A stretch of DNA of 64,000 nucleotides from Tropicimonas isoalkanivorans (GCF_900112335.1 NZ_FOLG01000017.1:1-64000); one strand, 5' to 3'. Shown: positions 25,748 to 34,712, counted from the stretch's first letter. A program made the numbers and translations. The notes: generated from the letters alone by a model not told the origin.

Positions 25748-26509
25748 ATGCCCAACGACAACCTGCGCGTGATCGCGCTCATCAACAACAAAGGCGGCTC
25801 GGGCAAGACCACGCTCGCGATGATCTTCGGCAGCGTTGCGCTCGCCGGAAATGCGCGCGTCGGCTTCGTCGACATGGACCCGATGCTGAACCTGACCAAG
25901 TGGGTCGCGGCGGCGCGGGAACACGGGCTCTGGGCGGAAGGCGCCGAGCTTCTGACCTCGGAGGACCCGGACGAGGTCGCCGCCTGGATCGACGATGCCT
26001 ATGACAGCGATCGGCTCGACTACATCTTCGTCGACACACCTGGATTTGCCAGCGACAGGATCGAAGCCGCCGTCCTTGTGGCCGACCATGTGGTTTCGCC
26101 AATCCTGACCGGCGCCAATGACGTTCGCTCGGCGCTCGACATGAGGGACTGGTTCACAGGCCTCGCAGAGCGGGTCAGCGGCGGCGACGTGCCCCCGGTC
26201 GTCTTCGTTCTCAACGCCCTGGCCGACGATATTCCCGACCGTCTGCCAGTCGCACAGCGCGAGGCCTATCGCACCATTCGGTCGGAACTGCCGACGACCC
26301 CGACAACCCTGCGGCGTGCCGCCGACTACGGCACCATGGCCGCCAAAGGCCCGCTCTACGCGCTCGCCGTCAACCGCGAGCTCGCCGATGCCGCCACCGT
26401 TCGGATCACGGCGCGAAGCGCCCACAAGGCGCTCGCCCGCGGCGCTGATGTCCTCAACGAGGTTCTGGGTGGAGAGCTCTATCTTGCCCGGGAAGAGGAA
26501 ACCGCCTGA
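25748..26509 (+). CDS. virC1: VirC1-like ParA/MinD-family ATPase
   Basis: A 253-residue P-loop ATPase starting at the ATG preceded by GTGGAGAGG. The deviant Walker A KGGSGKTT (15-22), GFVDMDPMLNLTKW and DYIFVDTPGFAS identify the ParA/MinD group. It differs from plasmid-partition ParA in lacking an N-terminal HTH and in being followed by a VirC2-like gene instead of parB. VirC1 of Agrobacterium brings the relaxosome to VirD4; position across oriT from virD genes supports that role here. It overlaps the next gene by one base. Confidence 0.82.
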   Translation: MPNDNLRVIALINNKGGSGKTTLAMIFGSVALAGNARVGFVDMDPMLNLTKWVAAAREHGLWAEGAELLTSEDPDEVAAWIDDAYDSDRLDYIFVDTPGFASDRIEAAVLVADHVVSPILTGANDVRSALDMRDWFTGLAERVSGGDVPPVVFVLNALADDIPDRLPVAQREAYRTIRSELPTTPTTLRRAADYGTMAAKGPLYALAVNRELADAATVRITARSAHKALARGADVLNEVLGGELYLAREEETA

Positions 26510-27105
26510 TGCCGCGCAAACGTCCAACCGTCACCGCACCCGATGAGACCGGCTGGGCGCGCCCGATATCGGCGGCGACGCCGCCGCCGAGCCTCAGGAC
26601 GCGTGAGAGGAAGAACGCGGCGTCACCTTCCACGGAGACGGCACATTCCGACCGATCGACGGCAGGGAACCCGCGCCCCGACGAGACCGAGAAGGTCGTT
26701 GATGCCTCCCAGCAGCCATCGAAACCGGCCGCGAGCGGTGAACGCGTCTCGATCCAGCTGCAGGTACGGGTTCCGGACACGCTCAGTCACGAGGTCTCCG
26801 CGCTTCTGAAGGGGAACGGCCTCACCGACGAACACCTTCGTCGCCTGCTCGCCAAGGAAGTCGCCGCCATGCCGTTCAGCGCCTATGCCATCCCGGGCTC
26901 CGATGAGCTCGCCGCATGGAAGTCCGGGCGATCGATAGGCCGGGCGCGCCTGTCGCTGCCGGCGGATCTGGTCACCGCATATCGCGCGCAGCACGATCCG
27001 ATCAATGTCATGCCCGCGACCAATGCCGGCGAGGCGATCCTTGCGGCGCACGCCAGCGAGATCTGGGACAGGGTGATCGACAAGGTCCGACAGTTCGTTG
27101 GGTAG
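26509..27105 (+). CDS. virC2: VirC2-like protein
   Basis: A 198-residue protein with a disordered basic N-terminal half and a compact C-terminal half (about 78-198). The order of elements in the C-terminal part (VSIQLQVRVPDTLSHEVSAL, LTDEHLRRLLAKEV, AYAIPGSDE, LSLPADLVTAYRAQHDPINV) parallels Agrobacterium VirC2, a ribbon-helix-helix protein that binds overdrive DNA. Overall length is the same. The gene is translationally coupled to virC1. Homology is judged by eye only. Confidence 0.65.
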   Translation: MPRKRPTVTAPDETGWARPISAATPPPSLRTRERKNAASPSTETAHSDRSTAGNPRPDETEKVVDASQQPSKPAASGERVSIQLQVRVPDTLSHEVSALLKGNGLTDEHLRRLLAKEVAAMPFSAYAIPGSDELAAWKSGRSIGRARLSLPADLVTAYRAQHDPINVMPATNAGEAILAAHASEIWDRVIDKVRQFVG

Positions 27106-27589
27106 ACGGACCAAGAGCGGGTGCGAATGCGCAAAAGGGTCTGCATTTCACGCAGCGGAGGGCCGCGACCCATCCGGTCACTCCGGCCGATCACCTCTTC
27201 GCCGAAGGATATAGGAAGCGGTGGTTGGCCATGCTGTCGACCAATTTGAGGTAGATGCATTCCGGAATGGACTGTGCCCGAATGGCAGGATTTTCGCCTA
27301 GTCCGCTTTATGTAAATTCTTGGGCAGGGAGCAGCCAGTCGACAGAGCGGCACAGCAATCGCGGAAATTGGCAGCACGGCCCGCGGCGAGTGTCCTGCTA
27401 GACGCCCCGAGGTACTGCCGGACGGCACGCGTAGCGAAACCTGGCATGCTTCGACAAGTGTCTCGCCGGGGGAGACTCGATCGAGATCAACCGCCCTTTC
27501 GCTTCGCCGACAGTTTCTCCAAATGAATTGGGCCGTTCCCGCTGCCGGGAAGCGCAATTCATCCGGACTGGGGCTAGAATTTTTGTAAT
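27106..27589. other. intergenic, no supported gene
   Basis: About 480 bp between virC2 and the HipB operator. Open frames on both strands are short and lack ribosome binding sites and family signatures. No large inverted repeat or tRNA-like sequence was found. It may be the boundary between the transfer module and the HipBA cargo. Confidence 0.45.
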
Positions 27590-27626
27590 CTTCGTGCTAC
27601 ATATTCTGCAAATCTGTAGTGCGAAG
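27590..27626. promoter_or_regulatory. imperfect palindrome in the hipBA promoter, operator candidate
   Basis: CTTCGTGCTACA (27590-27601) and TGTAGTGCGAAG (27615-27626) are complementary at 10 of 12 positions around a 13-bp centre. The site ends 7 bp before the hipB-like ATG, where the HTH antitoxin would repress its own operon. Confidence 0.6.
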
Positions 27627-27633
27627 GTAGCAA

Positions 27634-27969
27634 ATGCCTACTCCACATACTCCTCCAGCGGCCGTGCGCCGCGCCCTGCGTAAGCTCGGCGCGGATATCC
27701 ACGACGCCAGACGCCGCCGCAAGCTGCCCATGGCAGTCGTCGCGGAGCGCGCGTTCACATCCCGTTCGACCCTGCAAAGGGTCGAAGCCGGCGACACAAA
27801 TGTCAGCATCGGCATCTATGCTGCTGTACTTCAGGCCCTTGGGCTGCTTGAAGGTCTTGGTCAAGTTGCCGACATAAGCAATGATAGTGTCGGGCAAGCA
27901 CTGGCGAGTGCCGATCTGCCCAAGCGCGTTCATCTGAAGCGGTCAACGAGGTCGTCCCGCAATGGCTGA
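27634..27969 (+). CDS. HipB-like XRE antitoxin
   Basis: A 111-residue DNA-binding protein: an XRE helix-turn-helix (LGADIHDARRRRKLPMAVVA, FTSRSTLQRVEAGDTNVSIG) and a short basic tail. It precedes and overlaps the HipA-like kinase gene by 8 bp, the usual antitoxin-toxin order. It probably represses the operon through the palindrome directly upstream. Confidence 0.85.
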   Translation: MPTPHTPPAAVRRALRKLGADIHDARRRRKLPMAVVAERAFTSRSTLQRVEAGDTNVSIGIYAAVLQALGLLEGLGQVADISNDSVGQALASADLPKRVHLKRSTRSSRNG

Positions 27970-29209
27970 CTTCGAGGTCCATATCGATCTTCACGGCCGC
28001 ACGCGCCCGATCGGATTGGCGAGAAGCAACCGCGTTCGAGGCACAGAGACCATCCTTTTCGAATATGACGGCGCCTGGCTTGAGGACGCCGAGCGCTTCT
28101 CACTTGAGCCTGCGCTCGCTCTTACGCGCGGCGCCTTCGTTCCTCCTGCCGGTCTGGCGACATTCGGATCCATCGGCGACTCCGCTCCAGATACCTGGGG
28201 CCGCCGCCTCATGCAGCGTGCCGAGCGTCGCTTAGCCGACCGCGAGGGCCGAGCAGTCCGCACGCTTGCGGAAAGTGACTACCTGCTTGGGGTCGCAGAT
28301 GAGACGCGCCTCGGCGCGCTACGATTTCGCTGGGCCGGCGAAGAGACCTTCCAGGCGCCGATCAGGGCCGGCGTGCCAGCCTTGATCGAGCTTGGCCGTC
28401 TTCTCCAGATCACCGAGCGGATTCTCCGGGACGAGGAAACGGACGAAGATCTTCAACTGATCTTCGCGCCCGGCTCCTCCCTTGGCGGTGCGCGGCCGAA
28501 AGCCTCGGTTATCGACCAACATGGCCATCTCTCCATCGCCAAGTTTCCCAAGGAGACAGATGACTACAGTATGGAAACCTGGGAGGAGATCGCGCTACGG
28601 CTGGCTGGCCAAGCCGGTATCGCCACCCCACAACACGAACTTGTCGATGTGGCTGGTAAATCGGTGATGCTATCGCGACGCTTCGACCGCGATCGTGCGA
28701 TCCGCATCCCGTTCCTGTCTGCCATGGCGATGATGGGTGCCAAGGACGGCGAACGTGGCAGCTATCCCGAGATCGTCGACGCACTGACCCAGCATGGCGC
28801 ACAGGGAAAGACGGACGCCCACGCACTTTATCGGCGTGTCGTGTTCAATGTTCTGATCTCCAACATCGACGATCATTTGCGCAATCACGGCTTTCTGTGG
28901 CTCGGCAAGGCTGGATGGTCGCTCTCGCCCGCCTACAACCTCAATCCGGTGCCCACGGACCTGAAGGCGCGCGTGCTGACGACAAACATCGACCTCGATG
29001 AGGGCACCTGCTCGCTCGATCTGCTTGAACGGGCTTCGGAGTATTTCGCCCTCACGCTGGCGCAGGCACGCGCGATCATCAAGGAGGTCGCGACCGTGAC
29101 TGCGACATGGCGTGAGACCGCAAAGGTCGTAGGCGCACGATCGTCCGAGATTACCCGCATGGCCAGCGCCTTCGAGCACGACGATCTCACGCGGGCGCTG
29201 GCGTTATGA
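27962..29209 (+). CDS. HipA-like serine/threonine kinase toxin
   Basis: A 415-residue HipA-family protein. The N-terminal beta domain is followed by the phosphate-binding GSSLGGARPK (171-180), a lysine in SIAKFPK (194), the catalytic stretch NIDDHLRNHGF (D303, H305, N308) and the metal-binding SPAYNLNP (322-329). HipA kinases phosphorylate a tRNA synthetase or another target and cause dormancy. All catalytic residues are present, so it looks active. Its stop overlaps the next start (ATGA), extending the unit beyond a simple pair. Confidence 0.9.
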   Translation: MADFEVHIDLHGRTRPIGLARSNRVRGTETILFEYDGAWLEDAERFSLEPALALTRGAFVPPAGLATFGSIGDSAPDTWGRRLMQRAERRLADREGRAVRTLAESDYLLGVADETRLGALRFRWAGEETFQAPIRAGVPALIELGRLLQITERILRDEETDEDLQLIFAPGSSLGGARPKASVIDQHGHLSIAKFPKETDDYSMETWEEIALRLAGQAGIATPQHELVDVAGKSVMLSRRFDRDRAIRIPFLSAMAMMGAKDGERGSYPEIVDALTQHGAQGKTDAHALYRRVVFNVLISNIDDHLRNHGFLWLGKAGWSLSPAYNLNPVPTDLKARVLTTNIDLDEGTCSLDLLERASEYFALTLAQARAIIKEVATVTATWRETAKVVGARSSEITRMASAFEHDDLTRALAL

Positions 29210-30333
29210 CCAGGACATTCTTGCATAGCTTCGATCCGCCAAGCGCGAGCCCGGTCTCCGGGGCCATCGTCGATCTGGAAGTTTCCGAGATAGAGGATGC
29301 CGGTATCCGAGAGGTGCTTCAGACACCGGGCGCGGCCTATGGCGCCTGGTCGATTCTCGATGCGCTCTTGGCCCCGACCGGCTCAGGCACACCGTTCTTG
29401 TTCAGGGAGCCGCTCGGTCAAGCACGAGAGGTCAAGGTCGCGCTCTCCGGCCTGTTCGGACGGTTCGTCGCGCGTGCCTACCTCGAGCGCTATTTCAACC
29501 TCTCGATTTTCGCCCATCTCGGCAGCCACACGATCGACCTCGATCGCCGACATAAGGTCAAGATCACACGCCTCGCCCGTGGCGACCTGCCTGACTGGAT
29601 CGCCTGCGCATCCGACCTGTCTTCGCTGACTGTCGCCGAAGCCAAGGGTTGCCACGATATCGGTGGCCCCGCCAAAGCGCTGGACCGAGCATGGGCGCAA
29701 GCACGTCGGATCGACGTCACTGTCCGAGGCCACAAGGTCGGGGTGAAGCGTATCGCGATCGCCACGCGCTGGGGAATGGCAACGGCCGGTCCAGCCGATG
29801 CCCGTCTTTCGGTTCGGGACCCCATCGAGGAAGGCGAGCCTCACACCCAGGAGGAGAAGGACGCGCTCTTCATCGGCATGCTTCGCCTCCACATCGCCAA
29901 TCTGATCAAGCCGCTCGGCCATGCTGAATTGGCTGGCGTGCTTCGGAGCCTAACGCGACAATCATTTCCACGAAGGCTACAAGGCGAGACACAGCGTGCT
30001 CGCTCGCTGCTTGACGCTTCTCCGGTGCGGGATGTTGAGAAGGCAAGTGTCGCCATGGACGGTCTGATCGGCGGGATCGTCACTCGCGCCGGACCGCTCA
30101 CCGACACCGACATTGAACCAGCGGATCAAGAAGCACTCTCCCGCCTTAATCTCCGGCCCGTGTTCGTCGGGATCGAACACGAGCTCATTCGCGCCGCAAT
30201 CGACGCCGAGCCGCAAGCCATTCGCAGCCGTCTCGCCGACAAGACGGGCCCGGACGAATTTGCACGACCGGATCGTGCTGGCGGCTGGATCATTCCACTC
30301 GGCCAAGAGCGGCGCATGAAAGGCGGCACCTGA
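29206..30333 (+). CDS. unknown protein with PD-(D/E)XK-like motif, coupled to hipA
   Basis: A 375-residue soluble protein of no recognised family. Residues 80-150 look like a PD-(D/E)XK nuclease core: helix GLFGRFVARAYLERYF, then P129-D130 and the strand LTVAEAKG with E145 and K147, followed by a helix (KALDRAWAQARRID). The C-terminal 150 residues are helical without known domain. Overlap with hipA by 4 bp means joint translation. It may be the nuclease effector of the operon; the motif is short, so the call is tentative. Confidence 0.55.
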   Translation: MTRTFLHSFDPPSASPVSGAIVDLEVSEIEDAGIREVLQTPGAAYGAWSILDALLAPTGSGTPFLFREPLGQAREVKVALSGLFGRFVARAYLERYFNLSIFAHLGSHTIDLDRRHKVKITRLARGDLPDWIACASDLSSLTVAEAKGCHDIGGPAKALDRAWAQARRIDVTVRGHKVGVKRIAIATRWGMATAGPADARLSVRDPIEEGEPHTQEEKDALFIGMLRLHIANLIKPLGHAELAGVLRSLTRQSFPRRLQGETQRARSLLDASPVRDVEKASVAMDGLIGGIVTRAGPLTDTDIEPADQEALSRLNLRPVFVGIEHELIRAAIDAEPQAIRSRLADKTGPDEFARPDRAGGWIIPLGQERRMKGGT

Positions 30334-30407
30334 AATAATGATCACGGAAGACAACCATAATAGAAAACAGCCCGCCAGATCTTGCGGGCGGGATCGGGGC
30401 AGAAGAC

Positions 30408-33032
30408 ATGGACGCGCACGAGACTGATCTCTCGAATGAAGCTGCAGCACTGGCCGATATACTCAAGTGGTCGGTGGACCTGCCCGCCTGGCAACGCGAT
30501 GCGCTGAGACGTCTGTGCGGTCAGTCCAAGCTGGAGGCCGCCGATATCACAGTGCTTGTCGCGGTCTGCAAAGGCACAGACAAAGGCAGTCCACTCGATG
30601 CGACGCACGTCCGGGACCCGGCGGCCAGCCACGCCGTCGTCAGCCTCGGCGCTCTCCATAGCCTTTCGCACGTCAATGCCCTTGCGCCTGGGGAACGGCT
30701 CACCTTCGGCAAATCCGGCCTCACTGTCATTTACGGCGATAATGGCGCCGGCAAGTCCGGCTACGCCCGGGTCCTCAAGCAGCTCTGTCGAGCGCGTTCG
30801 CCGAAGGGCGATGCAATCCTGCCAAACATCTATTCGACCGGCTCAGGCACTCCCGCAGCCAGCGTCAACTTCTATATTGGCGCCCAGAAGCGAAGCGCGT
30901 CATGGGCCCAGGGTAGCCCACCGGACGCCATGCTCTCCGCGGTGAGCGTGTTCGACTCGCGGACCGCCAACGTACATGTCGAAAACACGAACGATCTCGC
31001 TTACACACCGCTGCCGCTCCGCATCCTCGCTGGGCTGGCCCAGGCCTGCCAGGACGTCAAAGGCAAACTGGCCGCCGAGATAAAGGCGCTACAAGAGCAG
31101 ACCCCGGCCGTTCTTTCGATACCCGAATGCAAGCTGGAGACTTCAGTCGGCAAGCTGATCTCCGGTCTGACGGGAAAGACTAATTCAGAAGCCATCGACA
31201 AGCTCGCCGGTCTGTCGACCGAGGAAGAAACCCGCCTTCACACGCTCAACACCGACCTCGCCAGCGACCCGGCGCGCAACGTTCGCCAGCTTCAGGGTCA
31301 GGAAGCCAGGATCAAGTCAGCGATCGGGCAGCTCGAACGGCTGACCGCCGCCGCGACGGACGAAAGCCGGGTAACGCTACGCGCAGCCCACACGCAACTT
31401 GCAACGGCGCGCTCTGCCGCTGCTGCCGCCTCCGCCAACCTTTTCGCCGATGAACCACTTCCCGACATCGGCTCGGAGGTCTGGAAGGCCCTGTGGGAGG
31501 CAGCCCGGGATTATTCGCGTGCCTCCGCCTATCCAGATCGCCCGTTCCCTGCAATCAAGATTGATGCCCATTGCGTCCTCTGTCAGCAGCCGCTCAGCGA
31601 GGAAGCCTCGAAGCGGCTCAGCAGTTTCGAGGCTTTCGTGCAGGACGAGAGCAAGCGCCGCGAACAGGAAGCCTCAGACGCTTATGTCGAACTGGTCGAC
31701 GAGATCTCGGCGCACGCCATTTCTATGAAGGACTTGATCGCGATCGTTGCGACGATCCGCGATGATGTCGGCCAGGAGGAAGCTGCGAACGCCCTCCGCC
31801 GCGAGATTCTCCTATTGGCGTGGCGGCTACGTGCCATCCTGAAAACCCACGGCCTTGTGGTCTTGCCTGATCTTCCGCCCCCCGGCACCATCTCGCTCGA
31901 TCCGCTGCGCACGGCACTCAGCAGCATCGCCACGCGCATCGAAGGCTTGCAGTCGGAAGCCAGCTCTCCGCAGCGCGCAGCGCTCATCGCCGAGCGCGAT
32001 GGCCTTGCCAATCGCAAATGGCTCGGTGTGGTTAAGGCCGATGTGCTTGCCCAGATCGATCGCCGTGCGGCCATCGAGGCGATCGAGAAAGCCAGCAAGG
32101 ATACCGCAACGAACAAGATCACTACCCAGAGCGCCCGTATCGCCCAGGCACTAGTCACCAACCGTTTACGCGGCAGGTTCGCAATCGAGGTGGACAAACT
32201 TGGCGTTGCCGGCCTCGCTATCGAACTCCAGCAGGCCAAGACAACGGCCGGCGTCCCCTTCTTCCAGGTCCGACTGATCAACAAGCCAAGCGAACCGGTC
32301 GGCAAGGTCCTGAGCGAAGGAGAGCATCGCTGTGTCGCGCTCGCCGCTTTTCTCGCCGAGTTGTCGACCATCGATGCCCAATCCGCGATCGTGTTCGACG
32401 ATCCCGTCTCCTCTCTCGATCATTTGCATCGCGACCGGGTGGCGTCCCGGTTGGCCGAGGCCGGCCAGACGCGCCAGGTGATCGTCTTCACCCACGACAT
32501 GGCGTTCCTGCTTCTCCTCGATGAAGCCTGCCGAGCGATCAAAGATCGTGAGGCGACGCCCATGTCGTACCGACTGATCAGCCGCGGGACGGAGAACGCG
32601 GGCTATTGCCATCAGGACCCGCCGGCCAATGTCATGCCGATCGACAAGGTGATTGACGGAATGAAGACGCATCTTGGTAACGTGAATATCCACTATGAAC
32701 GCGGGGATCAGGCGAAATGGCTGCGCGAAGTGACGTCCTTTCAGGACCAGCTTCGCACGACTTGGGAGCGAGCAGTCGAGGAGGTGGTCGGACCTGTGAT
32801 CCGCCGCCTATCGCGCAAGGTGGACACAACTGGCCTCATCAAGCTTACCGTCCTCACCGATGCAGATTGTACGGCTATGCGGGAAGCGTTCGGTCGTTGC
32901 TCGGCGCTCCTGCACAGTCAGCCGGGTGAGATAAATCCACGGCTGCCCGCGCCATCGGTGATCGAGACCGAAATCGACGCATTGGGAAAATGGATCGCCG
33001 ACATTCGGTCGCGGCAGGAGAAGGCCGCATGA
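30408..33032 (+). CDS. SMC/RloC-like AAA ATPase with CxxC hook
   Basis: An 874-residue ATPase of the RecF/RecN/SMC type. An N-terminal helical domain (about 1-85, KWSVDLPAWQRDALRRL) precedes Walker A GDNGAGKS (110-117). The centre is a long coiled coil broken by C389-x-x-C392 (HCVLCQQPL), like a zinc hook. The ABC signature LSEGEH is near 635, Walker B IVFDDPVSSLD near 660 and the switch VIVFTHDMAFL near 695. A C-terminal region with conserved RCSALLHSQPGEINP follows. Family members occur in defence systems such as RloC. It follows the previous gene by 74 bp on the same strand. Confidence 0.85.
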   Translation: MDAHETDLSNEAAALADILKWSVDLPAWQRDALRRLCGQSKLEAADITVLVAVCKGTDKGSPLDATHVRDPAASHAVVSLGALHSLSHVNALAPGERLTFGKSGLTVIYGDNGAGKSGYARVLKQLCRARSPKGDAILPNIYSTGSGTPAASVNFYIGAQKRSASWAQGSPPDAMLSAVSVFDSRTANVHVENTNDLAYTPLPLRILAGLAQACQDVKGKLAAEIKALQEQTPAVLSIPECKLETSVGKLISGLTGKTNSEAIDKLAGLSTEEETRLHTLNTDLASDPARNVRQLQGQEARIKSAIGQLERLTAAATDESRVTLRAAHTQLATARSAAAAASANLFADEPLPDIGSEVWKALWEAARDYSRASAYPDRPFPAIKIDAHCVLCQQPLSEEASKRLSSFEAFVQDESKRREQEASDAYVELVDEISAHAISMKDLIAIVATIRDDVGQEEAANALRREILLLAWRLRAILKTHGLVVLPDLPPPGTISLDPLRTALSSIATRIEGLQSEASSPQRAALIAERDGLANRKWLGVVKADVLAQIDRRAAIEAIEKASKDTATNKITTQSARIAQALVTNRLRGRFAIEVDKLGVAGLAIELQQAKTTAGVPFFQVRLINKPSEPVGKVLSEGEHRCVALAAFLAELSTIDAQSAIVFDDPVSSLDHLHRDRVASRLAEAGQTRQVIVFTHDMAFLLLLDEACRAIKDREATPMSYRLISRGTENAGYCHQDPPANVMPIDKVIDGMKTHLGNVNIHYERGDQAKWLREVTSFQDQLRTTWERAVEEVVGPVIRRLSRKVDTTGLIKLTVLTDADCTAMREAFGRCSALLHSQPGEINPRLPAPSVIETEIDALGKWIADIRSRQEKAA

Positions 33033-33157
33033 TCACATATCATGTTGCGCAGCCTCGCATAAGGGGAGCGTTCTCGTCGTGGAACGATCCGAGCTAGCCC
33101 ACATCCATGATTGCAGAGGACGTTGCAGTCCCATTTCGATGGCTGCTTCGTGAAGCC

Positions 33158-33475
33158 TTACGTGCCGCATGCGGTAAGGTCGACCATCCGCGATGGGCCG
33201 TTCTCAGCGGCCGTCCGGCACCCATACCCCCGCCGCTTCTTCGTTGCCGACAACTTCATCAGGGCGTTGATCGCCCTGCCCTCGTCATCATGCTGCTCGA
33301 TCAGTACCTGGCCTCGGCAGCCAATACGGCCCCATTCCCGCACTAGGCTCACCCCGCCGAAGAGATCCGGTTGAACGCTCATCCGATAGAACCGCCGCAT
33401 GTTAAGCGACGGATCGATCCGCTTCAGATCGACCGTCGTCGGGAACACCTCCAATTGCTGCACCTCATCGAACAT
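33158..33475 (-). CDS. WGR domain protein
   Basis: A 105-residue protein consisting of one WGR domain: RRFYRMSVQPDLFGGVSLVR, then EWGRIGCRGQVLIEQHDDEG and ALMKLSATKKRRGY. WGR domains bind nucleic acids (in PARPs and MolR-like proteins). Stand-alone versions are common on alphaproteobacterial plasmids next to DUF2493 genes, as here. The basic tail after the domain is not conserved. Transcribed in the same direction as the DUF2493 gene, 84 bp downstream of it. Confidence 0.85.
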   Translation of the reverse strand: MFDEVQQLEVFPTTVDLKRIDPSLNMRRFYRMSVQPDLFGGVSLVREWGRIGCRGQVLIEQHDDEGRAINALMKLSATKKRRGYGCRTAAENGPSRMVDLTACGT

Positions 33476-33551
33476 CTTGCGGTCACCTCGTGTGCGACAA
33501 CAATATCAAGAGTTCTTTGATGTTTCCACTATGTTCTATCCCGAGAAAGGA

Positions 33552-33571
33552 AAGGGGGCTCACGCCCCCTT
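33552..33571 (-). terminator. intrinsic terminator of the DUF2493 gene
   Basis: AAGGGGGC and GCCCCCTT are perfect 8-bp arms around a 4-nt loop, and the DUF2493 stop codon (33560-33562) lies in the loop region. On the minus strand the stem is followed by TTTCCTTTC. The stem can be extended by flanking GAGAA/TTCTC. Confidence 0.6.
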
Positions 33572-34495
33572 CTCGAACTTCATGACCGGGATGCCCAGCT
33601 TCCTGGCCTTGTCCGCGAGGTTCTCCTGGATACCCGTTCCGGGGAAGACAAGGACCCCGACCGGGAGCACATCCAGCATCGCGTCGTTGCGCTTGAAGGG
33701 CGCGGCCTTGGCGTGCTTGGTCCAGTCGGGCTTGAAGGCCACCTGCGTCACGCCCCGGGCTTCGGCCCATTTGGCGGCGATGAGCTCTGCGCCCTTCGGG
33801 CTGCCACCGTGCAGGAGGACCATGTCGGGATACTTGGTCCGGACCTGGTCGAGCTTGCCCCAGATCAGGCGGTGATCGTTGAAATCGGTCCCGCCGGTGA
33901 GGGCGACCTTGGGGCCTGTGGGAAGCATTACCTCGGTCTCGGCGCGGCGCTTGGCGGTTAGGAAGTCGCGGCTGTCGATCAGGGCGGCGGTCATGTGCTG
34001 GCGGTTCACCATCGAGCCGGTGCGGGGGCGCCAGGTCGATCCCGTGTGATGGACGAACTCGGTGGCGGCGTGATCGCGCATCATGTCCATGCAGTTGCGC
34101 CGTTCGACGAGTGTCAGGCCTTCAGCCGTCAGGCGCTCGAGTTCGACGGATTTCACCTCGGAGCCATCCTGCTCACGCTGGAGGCGGCGCTGCGCCTGTT
34201 CGTTCTCATCGAGAGACCGCTCGATCCGGGCCGTGGCGCGGTGGAAAAGGTTGACCTGGCCCCAGAGCACCTCTTCGAGGTCGGGCTCCATGCGGGTGTC
34301 TTCCAGGGTCGCGACGAGGGCATCGAAGATGTCCGCGACGGCGCCAGCGAGGCGCTGCCCGTCCGGCATCGGGCGCGGATCGGGCTCGTCCTCGAAGGGG
34401 CGATAGCCATAGAGCTGCAACTCGTCGAGCGCATGGGCGGTCTGGGATGCGGTGCGGGCGGGTTCATACGCATCGTCACGGGTGTGGATCGTCAT
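33560..34495 (-). CDS. DUF2493 (SLOG-superfamily) protein
   Basis: A 311-residue protein from the ATG preceded by GGAGG. The C-terminal domain (about 195-305) is DUF2493/YspA-like: KVALTGGTDFNDHRLIWGKL, VLLHGGSPKGAELIAAKWAE, FKPDWTKHAKAAPFKRNDAM, a Rossmann-like SLOG fold that binds nucleotide-type ligands. The N-terminal half is helical and specific to the plasmid-borne subfamily. Function unknown; it is a typical companion of Toprim and strawberry-notch genes on alphaproteobacterial plasmids. Confidence 0.85.
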   Translation of the reverse strand: MTIHTRDDAYEPARTASQTAHALDELQLYGYRPFEDEPDPRPMPDGQRLAGAVADIFDALVATLEDTRMEPDLEEVLWGQVNLFHRATARIERSLDENEQAQRRLQREQDGSEVKSVELERLTAEGLTLVERRNCMDMMRDHAATEFVHHTGSTWRPRTGSMVNRQHMTAALIDSRDFLTAKRRAETEVMLPTGPKVALTGGTDFNDHRLIWGKLDQVRTKYPDMVLLHGGSPKGAELIAAKWAEARGVTQVAFKPDWTKHAKAAPFKRNDAMLDVLPVGVLVFPGTGIQENLADKARKLGIPVMKFEKGA

Positions 34496-34568
34496 CGGTT
34501 TCTTGCCTCCGGGCCTGTCTCGTCCGCGCGTCATCCCGCGCGGCCTTCATGGGCAGACCCGAGCCGTC

Positions 34569-34712
34569 GGGGCGGTTGCCCCTTCACCCCGGCTTCACCG
34601 GGGCCGGAACAGCGTGGAGGAGGTCGGCAGGGAAGCTATTTGTCTCGCGATGCAAAGGCGGCTTTGCCGCCGGCGGAAATAGGTTCCCTGCCGACCTTGC
34701 AGGGGCAACCGC
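34569..34712. repeat. nested inverted repeats, cruciform-like structure
   Basis: Outer arms GCGGTTGCCCCT (34572-34583) and AGGGGCAACCGC (34701-34712) are perfectly complementary. Inside are 20-bp arms at 34622-34641 and 34677-34696, complementary at 19 of 20 positions (GGTCGGCAGGGAA opposite TTCCCTGCCGACC), around a central hairpin GGCGGC-TTT-GCCGCC. Between left arms sits another hairpin, CCCCGG-CTTCA-CCGGGG (34587-34603). The left outer arm can alternatively fold on itself (GGGGC/GCCCC). All lie in the 362-bp gap between the DUF2493 and Toprim genes. Confidence 0.8.

Noticed and set aside
25748-27105. parAB partition locus
   Set aside because: The second gene resembles VirC2 rather than ParB, and the pair faces oriT across from virD genes.
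33107-33346. Plus-strand frame opposite the WGR gene
   Set aside because: The minus strand gives a clear WGR domain; the plus frame has no signature.
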